From Bacillota bacterium (GTDB lineage Bacteria > Bacillota > Clostridia > Oscillospirales > Ruminococcaceae), in the NCBI GenBank assembly GCA_023415575.1, contig JAEZKF010000049.1, positions 1 through 64,000 on the forward strand: a DNA stretch of 64,000 bases, read 5' to 3'. The notes under the pieces are model-generated. The model was not told the origin of the DNA, searched no databases, and saw only the letters and a program-made list of their open reading frames with translations. A program made the translations under genes and the position numbers. Shown here one piece after another: positions 8,726-16,540 of the stretch. How positions within the stretch are numbered: position 1 is the stretch's first letter; each line of letters opens with the position of its first letter.

Positions 8726-9865
8726 TTATCCGCGTTTTAGGGCGCGGATGCCGTCCTCAAGAGCCTCGATAAAGGTGTCAATCTCCTCTTGGGTGTTGTA
8801 GCGGCAAAGGCTGATGCGCAAAGCACTCGCCACGACCTCACTCGGCAGCTCCGCCGAGCGCAGGGCGTAGCTCTTTTTGCCTCGCCCGCAGGCTGAGCCG
8901 CTTGAAACATAGATGCCGCGCTGCTCAAGGTAGCGCATCATCACCTCAGACGGCACCCCCGGAACAGAGATGTTCAGGATGTAGGGCAGGCCGTCGTCGG
9001 GCGAGTTTACCACCACATCGGGCAGTGCCGTAACCCCCTGTCGCAGCCGGGTATAGAGCTCGCGCACATGAGGGGTAACTTCGTTGTAATCACGCATGGC
9101 GATCTTTGCGGCCTCGCCTAACCCTGCAATCAGCGCGGCGGGCTCGGTTCCCGACCGCATACCGTGCTCCTGCCCTCCCCCGAAGACGCGGGGGGCGAGC
9201 TTGAGCTGCTTATTGATATATAGGGCGCCTACGCCCTTGGGGGCGTGCAGCTTATGGCCGCTGAGCGAAACAAGGTCGATATAGCTGTTGCCAAACCGCA
9301 GCGGCAGCTTGCAAAACGCCTGTACCGCGTCGCAGTGGACAATCACCTCGGGGTTTTTGCGCTTGACAGCCTTTGCAATCTCCATTACATCCAGTATCGA
9401 GCCGAACTCGTTGTTAACCGCCATGGCTGACACTAGTACCGTGTTCTCATCCACCTGGTCTGCAATGGCCTTGGGCGGGATGTGCCCGTGCTTGTCCGGG
9501 CACAGGAGCACAAGCTCCGCTCCCTGCTCCTCCAGTTTGCGCAGCGGCTCGAGCACCGACGGGTGTTCAAAGGCGGTGGAGACGATTCTGGGCTTTTGGT
9601 TACCGCGCATCCCCTTAAGGGCTGCCGAAAAGAGAGCGAGGTTGTTGCTTTCGGTGCCGCCCGATGTAAAGTACACCGCGTCAGCGGGCACCATCAGGGC
9701 CTTTGCAACCTGCTCGCGCGCATTCTTAATCACAAGTTCCGCCTCCAGGCCCTTGCCGTGCAGGGAGGAGGGGTTTCCGTATTTAGTTGTCATTACGTCG
9801 TAGACAACCTGCGCAACCTCCAAAGATACGGCGGTGGTAGCGCTGTTGTCAAGATAGATTTCCAT
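8726..9865 (-). CDS. Cysteine desulfurase, NifS/NifZ type
   Basis: A PLP enzyme that converts cysteine to alanine and forms a protein persulfide. Visible signatures are the start MEIYLDNSATT, the PLP lysine in LSGHKLHAPKG and the active-site cysteine loop SSGSACGRGKK. Translation could begin 38 codons earlier, but that extension (containing CGYALQRTD) is not family-like and the internal ATG at 9865 has GGAGAG upstream; 379 residues is the usual length. Its position directly before thiI, with no iscU nearby, points to tRNA thiolation rather than general Fe-S assembly. Confidence 0.92.
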   Translation of the reverse strand: MEIYLDNSATTAVSLEVAQVVYDVMTTKYGNPSSLHGKGLEAELVIKNAREQVAKALMVPADAVYFTSGGTESNNLALFSAALKGMRGNQKPRIVSTAFEHPSVLEPLRKLEEQGAELVLLCPDKHGHIPPKAIADQVDENTVLVSAMAVNNEFGSILDVMEIAKAVKRKNPEVIVHCDAVQAFCKLPLRFGNSYIDLVSLSGHKLHAPKGVGALYINKQLKLAPRVFGGGQEHGMRSGTEPAALIAGLGEAAKIAMRDYNEVTPHVRELYTRLRQGVTALPDVVVNSPDDGLPYILNISVPGVPSEVMMRYLEQRGIYVSSGSACGRGKKSYALRSAELPSEVVASALRISLCRYNTQEEIDTFIEALEDGIRALKRG

Positions 9866-10208
9866 TGTGGTCTCTCCTAAAAGCACCTGCAAAAGGTGCT
9901 TAAATGTGTCGCTGACATCTGTCCTTTGCAAGGCATATCCGCAAGACAAAAACGGATGCTTTTCTGCCTTTTGCCGCAAAGGAATATGTACATAGTTTAC
10001 CGCAAAAACCTCATATTTAATACCAATTATACAACAAAACAGATATATAATGATTATACCTTATCACTGCCGTCATTACAAACAAATTTATCATGCTTCC
10101 ACATATTTCGTAACGTCGGGGGAAAAATACTTCCATATATCAGCGAGCTGCGGTATATACGCCGCTTCGCAATCTTACGCATACATCAGGAAAGGATTTG
10201 GTTTGAAG
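9866..10208. other. 343-bp divergent intergenic region
   Basis: This region separates the desulfurase-thiI transcript (minus) from ypeB (plus). I see a small inverted repeat AAGCACCT/AGGTGCTT (9881-9901) in the desulfurase leader and a TATAAT-like -10 on the minus strand at 10026-10031 with a poor -35. No convincing gene is present; short frames reading through here lack ribosome sites. Confidence 0.5.
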
Positions 10209-11549
10209 ATGAAAAGACGCACCAAAGTACGTTCCATCAGCTACCTCACAGCACTATTTCTTGTCATGGGTGGCTTTATCGTTAAAGGGTACTCGCAGGC
10301 TAACGTCTACCGCACCCATCTGGAGTACACCTACCAGCGCGCGCTTGCAGACTTAAGCGGCAACGTAAGCGAAATCAACACAACACTAAACAAAAGCTTA
10401 TATGCCACAACGCCCTCCCAGATAACCCAGCTTTCCACCAAGCTGGCCCGCGACTGCGACGCGGCAAAGATGAGTCTTTCCCACCTGCCCGTATCCGCCT
10501 TTAAGCTGGACGGCACCAACAAGTTTATCTCTCAGGCTGGTGAGTATGCCCAGAGCCTGGCCCGTAAGGTCACTGCCGCACAGGAAATCACCGAAGAGGA
10601 AAAGAAGACATTAGAGCAGTTTTGCGATTATGCAAAATCGATAGCCGAAAACATCAACTCCATGCGCAACGACATGGATATGAGCGGCATGAGCATCGGC
10701 GACGTGTTTAACGCCATTAAGGAGGAGGGCGAAGCGGTTGATACCCCCTCCATCACCGAAGGATTCCATCAGATGGAGGAGCAGCTGGAGGGCTATCCGA
10801 CGCTGATATACGACGGTCCCTTCTCTGACCATATCCTTGAGCGCGAGCCGCTTTTGACCAAGAACGCCGATGAGGTCACCCGAGAGGACGCCCGCAAAAA
10901 AGCGGCAGTCGCCATTGGCGTGGATGCATCACAGCTTAAGGATGCCACCGACGAGGAAGGCAAGATGCCGTCCTACTGCTTCACCTACAACAATGTGAAC
11001 ATCTCAGTCACCAAGAAGGGCAACCTGATTAGCTATATGCTTAACTCGCGCACTGTCGGCGATGCAAAGTTCAGCGTACAGGATGCAGGCAAACGGGCCG
11101 GAGAATACCTGCGCAAGCTCGGTATCGAGAATATGGTGCAGAGCTACTATGACACCATCAGCGGCGTGTGCGTCTTTAACTTTGCTTATGAGCAAAACGG
11201 TGTAATCTGCTACCCAGACTTAATTAAGGTCGGCGTTGCGCTCGATAACGGCGAAGTTGTCAGCTTTGAAGCCCGCGGGTTTATCACCAACCACCGCGAG
11301 GACCGCGAGATTCCCACCCCCGCCATCTCGGAGGAGGAGGCAAAGAACATCGTCAGCAAGCTGCTTAAACCCGATTCGGTGAAGCTTGCCATTATCCCCA
11401 CCGGCGGCGAAAATGAGGTGTTCACCTATGAAGTCCGCTGCAAGAGCGACAAGGACCAAAACGTGCTTGTTTATGTCAACGCCTTAACCGGCGCCGAGGA
11501 GCAGATTCTGCTGCTTATCGAAACCGATACCGGTGTGTTGACCATGTAA
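10209..11549 (+). CDS. ypeB: Germination protein YpeB
   Basis: The 446-residue protein begins with an uncleaved membrane anchor (YLTALFLVMGGFIVKGY). A helical region then carries the YpeB-typical stretch MSLSHLPVSA, and PepSY-type domains follow in the C-terminal half (residues about 230-440). In Bacillus YpeB stabilises and localises the cortex-lytic enzyme SleB in the spore. The start is placed at MKRRTKV (10209) after AGGAAAGG, because the in-frame upstream sequence looks non-coding. Usually sleB is the adjacent gene; here the neighbours are a desulfurase on the other strand and a HEAT-like protein, so SleB must be encoded elsewhere or be absent. Confidence 0.92.
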   Translation: MKRRTKVRSISYLTALFLVMGGFIVKGYSQANVYRTHLEYTYQRALADLSGNVSEINTTLNKSLYATTPSQITQLSTKLARDCDAAKMSLSHLPVSAFKLDGTNKFISQAGEYAQSLARKVTAAQEITEEEKKTLEQFCDYAKSIAENINSMRNDMDMSGMSIGDVFNAIKEEGEAVDTPSITEGFHQMEEQLEGYPTLIYDGPFSDHILEREPLLTKNADEVTREDARKKAAVAIGVDASQLKDATDEEGKMPSYCFTYNNVNISVTKKGNLISYMLNSRTVGDAKFSVQDAGKRAGEYLRKLGIENMVQSYYDTISGVCVFNFAYEQNGVICYPDLIKVGVALDNGEVVSFEARGFITNHREDREIPTPAISEEEAKNIVSKLLKPDSVKLAIIPTGGENEVFTYEVRCKSDKDQNVLVYVNALTGAEEQILLLIETDTGVLTM

Positions 11550-11587
11550 AAACATGCAGCGGTTTTGCCGCATGTTAAAATACAGTT

Positions 11588-11624
11588 TCCGCCGCAAACT
11601 TGCCCCGGTTTGCGGCGGATTTTT
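11588..11624 (+). terminator. Terminator of ypeB
   Basis: A perfect 12-bp stem (11588-11599 with 11608-11619) is followed by TTTTT. A second, bulged hairpin lies just upstream at about 11553-11576. Confidence 0.9.
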
Positions 11625-11685
11625 AATTATGACGTTGTGTTGTCAATTTATACCTGTCATGATGGGTGTAATAGGAGGGATGAAA

Positions 11686-12297
11686 ATGATTACCCTGCAA
11701 CAGCTTTTGGATATGACCGATTTTGGACAAGCAGCGCAGTCTATTGGTAGCGAGGATATTCCGCAGCTGGTGGACTGGCTAAGTGAAAAGGACGACAAGA
11801 TACGCTACCACGCATTTTTACTGCTGCAGCAGCTAAGTCGTAACAGTGATGCTGTCTACTCTTATTGGGATGTGTTTGTAAAAAAGCTCTCCGATAAAAA
11901 CTCCTATCAGCGGTCCTTGGGTGCCATGCTGCTTTCTGAGACTGCGCGGTGGGCAAGCACCGAAAGAATGCAGGCTGCGCTCGGGCCGTATTTAAACCTC
12001 TTGCAGGATGAAAAGCCCATCACCATCCGCCAGTGTATACAGTCACTTGAGAAGATTGTGTGCTCCCATCCCACACTTGCAGGCGAGATAGCACAGCGGC
12101 TCATGGATTATGACATCAAATCGCAGCGCGAGTCAATGCAAAAGCTCATACTTATTGATATTGTGCACGTTCTTGTGCGTATTAGGAAGCTCGTGCCGGG
12201 TGATGAGATAGACAGCGCTATCACGAAGGCCCTGACCGGCGGTCTGCTTGACAAGAAGACGGTAAAGGAATTCCAATCTCTGATGGAGCAGGTATAA
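11686..12297 (+). CDS. HEAT-repeat-like helical protein
   Basis: A 203-residue all-helical protein. Three or four alpha-alpha repeats are visible around IPQLVDWLSEKDDKIRYHAF, SDKNSYQRSLGAMLLSETAR, DEKPITIRQCIQSLEKI and SQRESMQKLILIDIV, a HEAT/armadillo-like pattern. The start at 11686 is chosen because AGGAGG (11673-11678) is 7 nt away; an ATG two codons earlier is too close. It is flanked by terminators on both sides and so is probably monocistronic. Proteins of this type are usually scaffolds, sometimes in DNA-alkylation-repair-like families, but no catalytic residues are seen, so no function is assigned. Confidence 0.75.
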   Translation: MITLQQLLDMTDFGQAAQSIGSEDIPQLVDWLSEKDDKIRYHAFLLLQQLSRNSDAVYSYWDVFVKKLSDKNSYQRSLGAMLLSETARWASTERMQAALGPYLNLLQDEKPITIRQCIQSLEKIVCSHPTLAGEIAQRLMDYDIKSQRESMQKLILIDIVHVLVRIRKLVPGDEIDSAITKALTGGLLDKKTVKEFQSLMEQV

Positions 12298-12318
12298 TAA
12301 CAAGGATGACATGATAAA

Positions 12319-12355
12319 GGCGGTACCGGAGACCAGTCCGGCACCGCCACTTTTT
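12319..12355 (+). terminator. Terminator of the HEAT-like gene
   Basis: GGCGGT and CCGGA pair with TCCGG and ACCGCC around a GACCAG loop, with one internal mismatch, and the stem is followed by TTTTT. It lies between convergent genes, but its T tract favours the plus-strand gene. Confidence 0.85.
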
Positions 12356-12362
12356 CTACCAA

Positions 12363-12788
12363 TCAGATAACGTAATCATCAGCTTCGGGAGACTTTGCAA
12401 GCTCTGCCAGGGTCATGTTGTCCACAACCCCCTCAATTGCATCGGCAAGCTTGCTCCACAGCCTGCGCGTAGGGCAGCCTTCAACGCGTGAGCAGGAGGT
12501 GTCGTCCAGTACGCACTCCACCGGAACAAGGGGGCCCTCCAATGCACGCAGTACGGCTCCCACCATTATCTCATCCGGACTTTTCGCAAGGGTATAGCCG
12601 CCCTGCGAGCCGCGCACGCTTTTAATCAGCCCGCTCTTGTGCAGCAAAATGATAATCTGCTCTAAGTATTTTTCGCTGACCTCTTGTCTCTGAGCGATCT
12701 CCTTGAGGGATACAAGGCCCTGCTGATAGTGCTGCGCCAAATCAACCATTAGACGCAGACCATACCGCCCTTTGGTAGAGATCTTCAT
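12363..12788 (-). CDS. Rrf2-family regulator, IscR/CymR-like
   Basis: A 141-residue winged-helix repressor beginning MKISTKGRYGLRLM, the classic Rrf2 N-terminus. The recognition helix lies around LKEIAQRQEVSEKYLEQI, followed by the wing motif VRGSQGGYTLAK. Three cysteines, Cys92, Cys99 and Cys105 (ECVLDDTSC, EGCPT), are spaced almost as the cluster ligands of IscR, so an Fe-S-binding sensor is likely. Firmicute relatives include CymR, which controls cysteine metabolism. It stands alone, divergent from pyrB; the desulfurase-thiI block at 7.5-9.9 kb is a conceivable target, which is inference. Confidence 0.88.
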   Translation of the reverse strand: MKISTKGRYGLRLMVDLAQHYQQGLVSLKEIAQRQEVSEKYLEQIIILLHKSGLIKSVRGSQGGYTLAKSPDEIMVGAVLRALEGPLVPVECVLDDTSCSRVEGCPTRRLWSKLADAIEGVVDNMTLAELAKSPEADDYVI

Positions 12789-12829
12789 TATTAAGCCTCC
12801 CTGTTCATTTTAACCCACTTTCTTCTATT

Positions 12830-12858
12830 ATTGTAGCAGTCTTTTTGACGGGATGCAA
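12830..12858 (-). promoter_or_regulatory. Promoter of the Rrf2 regulator gene
   Basis: Minus-strand TTGCAT, 17-nt spacer, TACAAT, placed about 40 nt before the start codon. Rrf2 regulators are often autoregulated here, but no clear operator is seen. Confidence 0.55.
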
Positions 12859-12896
12859 CCATATAACACGTTTTGTAAAAAATCGGGGCGAATGCG

Positions 12897-12924
12897 TTGA
12901 TTTTACGGCGCATTATGCTAAAAT
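12897..12924 (+). promoter_or_regulatory. Promoter of pyrB
   Basis: TTGATT (12897-12902), 16-nt spacer, TAAAAT (12919-12924). Transcription would start near 12931, upstream of a terminator-like hairpin. Confidence 0.6.
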
Positions 12925-12941
12925 AGTAGCAGTATTTCGCA

Positions 12942-12967
12942 AGGCCGAATGATGTTCGGTCTTTTTT
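12942..12967 (+). terminator. Candidate attenuator in the pyrB leader
   Basis: AGGCCGAA (12942-12949) pairs with TTCGGTCT (12955-12962) and is followed by a run of T, between the promoter and the pyrB ribosome site. A six-codon frame MMFGLF (12949-12969) overlaps the hairpin, with only AAGG in front of it. The layout recalls the pyrBI leader of enterobacteria, in which UTP-dependent pausing sets readthrough. No PyrR-binding consensus is seen. Confidence 0.5.
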
Positions 12968-12988
12968 AGGAAAGGAATGGTCGTAACT

Positions 12989-14062
12989 ATGAGCCACTTG
13001 CCCCACTTGATTGACCTTGACGATCTGCATCCCCGCTATTGGGATAGCCTCATTAACCTTGCAGGGGATATAAGCCGCAATCCGGCTAAGTATTACGGCA
13101 AGCTTGAAGGAAGGATTATGGCAACGCTGTTCTATGAGCCTTCCACCCGCACGCAGATGTCCTTTCAAACCGCGATGTTTCGTCTTGGGGGCAAGGTAAT
13201 CGGGTTTGATAACCCGCTCAACTCGTCGGTTGCAAAAGGTGAGAGCCTAAAGGATACGGTTAAGATTATGAGCGGATACGCTGACATCCTAGTCATCCGC
13301 CATCCGAGCGAGGGCAGTGCAAAGGCAGCATCCATCTACTCGGATTGCCCCGTCATCAACGCGGGTGACGGCGGCCACCTCCACCCCACCCAGACCCTGA
13401 CCGACCTTGTGACGCTCGCTCATGAAAAAGGACGCCTGCACGACCTTGTCATCGGCGTGTGCGGCGACCTCAAAAACGGGCGCACGGTTCATTCACTTAT
13501 CAAGGCAATGTCGCGGTATAAGAACAACCGCTTTGTGCTGATTTCCACCGAGCAGCTACGCATTCCATCCTACCTGCGCACCATCCTTGAGGCAAACGGC
13601 TGCCCCTATGAGGAGGTATTTAGCCTTGAGGAGGCGATTTCAAATCTTGACGTATTGTACATGACCCGCATCCAGAAGGAGCGGTTTGCCTCCGAGGAGG
13701 AATACCAGAACGAAAAGAATGTCTATACGCTCGACCCCGAAAAGCTCAACCTTGCAAAGTTTGATTTGAAGGTCATGCATCCCCTGCCCCGCGTAGATGA
13801 GATTACAAACGATGTGGACAGCGACCCGCGCGCCATCTACTTTAAGCAAGCCCGTTACGGCATCTTCGCCCGCATGGCGCTGATTCTTATGCTGCTGGAC
13901 GGCAGCATCCCCCCTGCACCCGCGACTACTGCTAACCTCGGCAGCTTTGTATGCCAAAACGACCGGTGCATCACTCACACGGAAAAGTATCTGCCCCACC
14001 TGTACACCGGCACCTCCGATATGCTGGAGTGCCGCTACTGCAGCGGAAGGATTTTAATATAA
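12989..14062 (+). CDS. pyrB: Aspartate carbamoyltransferase fused to a PyrI-like zinc module
   Basis: It makes carbamoyl-aspartate in pyrimidine synthesis. The catalytic chain is clear: carbamoyl-phosphate motif FYEPSTRTQ, VAKGES loop, HLHPTQ and MHPLPRVDE. After about residue 305 a 45-residue tail carries CQNDRCITH and CRYC, matching the zinc-binding part of the regulatory subunit PyrI without its nucleotide-binding allosteric domain. The ATG at 12989 is preferred because AGGAAAGG abuts the in-frame ATG at 12977; either is possible. No separate pyrI is visible. By family knowledge the zinc module contacts the catalytic trimer, so the tail may stabilise assembly; loss of CTP inhibition is inference. 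Confidence 0.92.
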   Translation: MSHLPHLIDLDDLHPRYWDSLINLAGDISRNPAKYYGKLEGRIMATLFYEPSTRTQMSFQTAMFRLGGKVIGFDNPLNSSVAKGESLKDTVKIMSGYADILVIRHPSEGSAKAASIYSDCPVINAGDGGHLHPTQTLTDLVTLAHEKGRLHDLVIGVCGDLKNGRTVHSLIKAMSRYKNNRFVLISTEQLRIPSYLRTILEANGCPYEEVFSLEEAISNLDVLYMTRIQKERFASEEEYQNEKNVYTLDPEKLNLAKFDLKVMHPLPRVDEITNDVDSDPRAIYFKQARYGIFARMALILMLLDGSIPPAPATTANLGSFVCQNDRCITHTEKYLPHLYTGTSDMLECRYCSGRILI

Positions 14063-14065
14063 TTA

Positions 14066-14104
14066 AAAACGCCCATTTGGTTTGAAAACCAAATGGGCGA
14101 ATAT
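14066..14104. terminator. Bidirectional terminator between pyrB and panT
   Basis: A long stem (14070-14099, at least 12 bp, small loop) lies between convergent genes. On the minus strand it is followed directly by TTTTTAATT. On the plus strand it is followed by a weaker AATATGTTTTT tract. Confidence 0.85.
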
Positions 14105-14118
14105 GTTTTTCTCGTGAT

Positions 14119-14754
14119 TTATGACTGCCTGCGGCGTGAGAACTGCTCAAGCGCCTTGCCTACGGCTACTGCCAAAACTGCGGCGATAATCGCCTCCGGG
14201 ATGCCGTTTGTGAGCACAACCGTGAAGATGAGCCCTAAAAGCGCCTCATAGGCTTGACCGATAACCTCTGCATAGGTCTTGCCGAAGAAGAGGTACAATC
14301 CTCCCAGCACCAGAACAGTGTGAACGAGTGACGCTGCAACAGCGGCGATGATATATGCAAAGTACTTGTGCTTATCAAACTTTGCAATCGCCCTGAAGAT
14401 ATAGCCTGCTACCACACCAAGCAGGATGCGGGGCACAAAGCAAATAACAAGGCTCCAGGCATTGCCGCTTACCTCACCCACCGAGTAAAAGGGTGTAAAG
14501 ATAAAGGATGTTACAGTAGGCGTCATGGTGTGGACAAGGAAGCTGCATACTCCGAATACTGCTCCCATGTAAGCACCTGCGCCGGGCCCCAGCACGACTG
14601 CTGTTATGATAACAGGTACGTGCGAGAGCGTTGCAACGATGGGGCCGATGGGCAGTGAGCCCAAGGGCGTGAAGCATACAATCAATTCAATTGCGGTCAG
14701 GATGCCAAGGATGGTCAGGGTGCGCGTAGGGATTTTCTTCGCGCTTTGGTTCAT
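14119..14754 (-). CDS. panT: ECF transporter S component, probably pantothenate-specific
   Basis: A 211-residue membrane protein with about six helices. It begins with a short basic N-terminus and a TILGILTAIELIV helix typical of ECF substrate-binding subunits, which use a shared EcfA/A'/T energising module. The assignment to pantothenate rests on context: the gene follows coaX by 70 bp on the same strand, and PanT-type S components commonly sit with pantothenate kinase. The ATG has GGAGGA 8 nt upstream. Another vitamin (folate, riboflavin precursor) cannot be excluded from sequence alone. Confidence 0.75.
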   Translation of the reverse strand: MNQSAKKIPTRTLTILGILTAIELIVCFTPLGSLPIGPIVATLSHVPVIITAVVLGPGAGAYMGAVFGVCSFLVHTMTPTVTSFIFTPFYSVGEVSGNAWSLVICFVPRILLGVVAGYIFRAIAKFDKHKYFAYIIAAVAASLVHTVLVLGGLYLFFGKTYAEVIGQAYEALLGLIFTVVLTNGIPEAIIAAVLAVAVGKALEQFSRRRQS

Positions 14755-14824
14755 AAGTCATTCCTCCTGCTGTCGCTCCCTCTTTGGGATGCAACGCATA
14801 ATTTATACCCTGCTTTACTTGTTA

Positions 14825-15592
14825 TTAGACATTCTTTTTATAGATGAAGTACATGCCCTCGAGCACGAGGTCGGGGTCAGAGATGACCTTTTCTCTGCAG
14901 TGCTTGACGATAAGCGGCGCAATGCCGCCGGTGGCAACAATGGTCGGTTGGGTGTCAAACGCCTCGCTGTAGCGCTTCGCCATGCCGTCTATCATGCTCG
15001 CCGTGCCGTACAAAAGGCCGGACCGCATGCTCTCCACCGTGATGGTGGTAATAAGCGGCGGGTCTAAGCCGTCTAAGCCGATTGCGGGCAGCTGGGCTGT
15101 GCGTTTTGCAAGTGCTTCAAGCGAGATGTAAACGCCCGGCATGATGGAGCCGCCGATAAACGAGCCCGTTTTATCCACCGCAAAGATCTTTGTAGCGGTG
15201 CCGAGGTCGATGATGACGCAGGGCAGCGGATACTTCTGCATAGCGCCTACCGCTCCGCACACAAAGTCCGCGCCGATTCCGGCGGGGTTTTCCGCGCGGA
15301 TATTGAGCCCCGTTTTGATGCCGGCAGAGACAATAAGCACCGGGCAATGCAGGTATTTCTCCACAGCGCGGGCCAAAACGCCGGTCAGCTTGGGCACCAC
15401 CGAACCGATGATGCAGCCTTCTACCTTCTGCCCCTTAAAGCCGTACAGGTTAAAGATGTCCCGCAGCTCGATGGCATACTGGTCCTCGGTGCGGTTGCTG
15501 TCGGTGAAAAGACGCGAGGTCAGAATCAGCTTGTCATCCTCAAAGCAGCCAAGACAGATGTTCGTATTTCCGATGTCGATTGCAAGTACCAT
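14825..15592 (-). CDS. coaX: Type III pantothenate kinase
   Basis: It phosphorylates pantothenate, the first step of CoA synthesis, and uses a monovalent cation. Visible motifs are the N-terminal phosphate loop AIDIGNTN, the substrate segment NPAGIGADF, and DLGTATK. The usual GADR reads GADF here. The start is set at MVLAIDIGN (15592), with GAGGGA upstream, because the preceding in-frame 22 codons are not family-like. Length is 255 residues, as expected. It pairs with the downstream ECF S component, and a good promoter lies about 90 nt upstream. Confidence 0.93.
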   Translation of the reverse strand: MVLAIDIGNTNICLGCFEDDKLILTSRLFTDSNRTEDQYAIELRDIFNLYGFKGQKVEGCIIGSVVPKLTGVLARAVEKYLHCPVLIVSAGIKTGLNIRAENPAGIGADFVCGAVGAMQKYPLPCVIIDLGTATKIFAVDKTGSFIGGSIMPGVYISLEALAKRTAQLPAIGLDGLDPPLITTITVESMRSGLLYGTASMIDGMAKRYSEAFDTQPTIVATGGIAPLIVKHCREKVISDPDLVLEGMYFIYKKNV

Positions 15593-15682
15593 AGTAAATC
15601 CCTCAATACATTGTGCACAAGTGCAGGGTATGTCAACATTCTGCCCGATGTATGACACAGACAGGCAGAGTTTGACAAACCC

Positions 15683-15711
15683 ATTATACCCCTTTGTGTC
15701 AAGTTGTTCAA
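15683..15711 (-). promoter_or_regulatory. Promoter of coaX-panT
   Basis: Minus-strand TTGAAC, 17-nt spacer, perfect TATAAT (15683-15688). Confidence 0.65.
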
Positions 15712-15730
15712 TATCGTCTTGGGCGGGTCT

Positions 15731-15759
15731 ATGATTTTACCGGCAAAATAGTGTATAAT
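15731..15759 (+). promoter_or_regulatory. Possible promoter of the HD-domain gene
   Basis: A perfect TATAAT (15754-15759) has only a weak -35 (ATGATT) 17 nt upstream. It is about 50 nt before the start codon. Confidence 0.4.
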
Positions 15760-15808
15760 ATTATGGTTGTATTATCTTGCCATGATGGAGTATAGGAGGG
15801 CGAGGCGT

Positions 15809-16474
15809 ATGGGACAGGTCACCTATGAGCAGGTGAAGAACAGCCACGAGATTAACGCATATATCCGTATGGCGGATGAATCCCTCAAGGCGATGGGCTA
15901 TACCGAGCATTCGGTCGCCCATGTGGCGCGGTGTGCGCAGACGGCCTATGACATCCTGCACGAGCTTGAGTACGACGCCCACACCTGCGAGCTTGCCCGC
16001 ATTGCGGGGTATATGCACGACATCGGAAACGTTATAAACCGCGTCGACCACGCACAAAGCGGTGCGGTGATGGCCTTCCGCATCCTTGATAAGATGGGCA
16101 TGGACCCCGACGACATCGCGGAGATTATCTGCGCCATCGGCAACCACGATGAGGCCACTGCCTCCCCCGTCAGCGCCGTCGCGGCTGCGCTGATTTTAGC
16201 CGACAAGAGCGATGTGCGCCGGTCACGCGTGCGCAACTGGGACCCCACAAGCCAAGATATCCACGACCGCGTCAACTACGCGGTGGAGCACAGCTCACTC
16301 GATCTTGATACAGAAAATAAGTCGATTACCCTTTCGATTGTCATCGATACCGCCATCTGCCCTGTGATGGATTACTTTGAAATCTTTCTGCAGCGCATGA
16401 TTCTGTGCCGGCGGGCGGCGGATTTTTTGGAGCTCGCGTTTCGGCTTGTCATCAACGATACCCCTATCCTTTAG
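15809..16474 (+). CDS. HD-domain phosphohydrolase
   Basis: A 221-residue metal-dependent phosphohydrolase. The metal ligands are seen in order: His of EHSVAHVARC, the HD pair in GYMHDIGNV, His in IGNHDE and Asp in LADKSDVRRSR. The start at 15809 (MGQVTYEQ) is 9 nt from AGGAGG. The C-terminal third is helical with no second domain. Substrates of stand-alone HD proteins are nucleotides or oligonucleotides; which one cannot be told. It precedes ksgA by 66 bp and may be co-transcribed with it. Confidence 0.82.
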   Translation: MGQVTYEQVKNSHEINAYIRMADESLKAMGYTEHSVAHVARCAQTAYDILHELEYDAHTCELARIAGYMHDIGNVINRVDHAQSGAVMAFRILDKMGMDPDDIAEIICAIGNHDEATASPVSAVAAALILADKSDVRRSRVRNWDPTSQDIHDRVNYAVEHSSLDLDTENKSITLSIVIDTAICPVMDYFEIFLQRMILCRRAADFLELAFRLVINDTPIL

Positions 16475-16540
16475 TATGTGAATTGAGGGCGGTTATCATC
16501 CGCCTGTTTCATCAATAAACCGGAAAGGCAAGGACACTGC

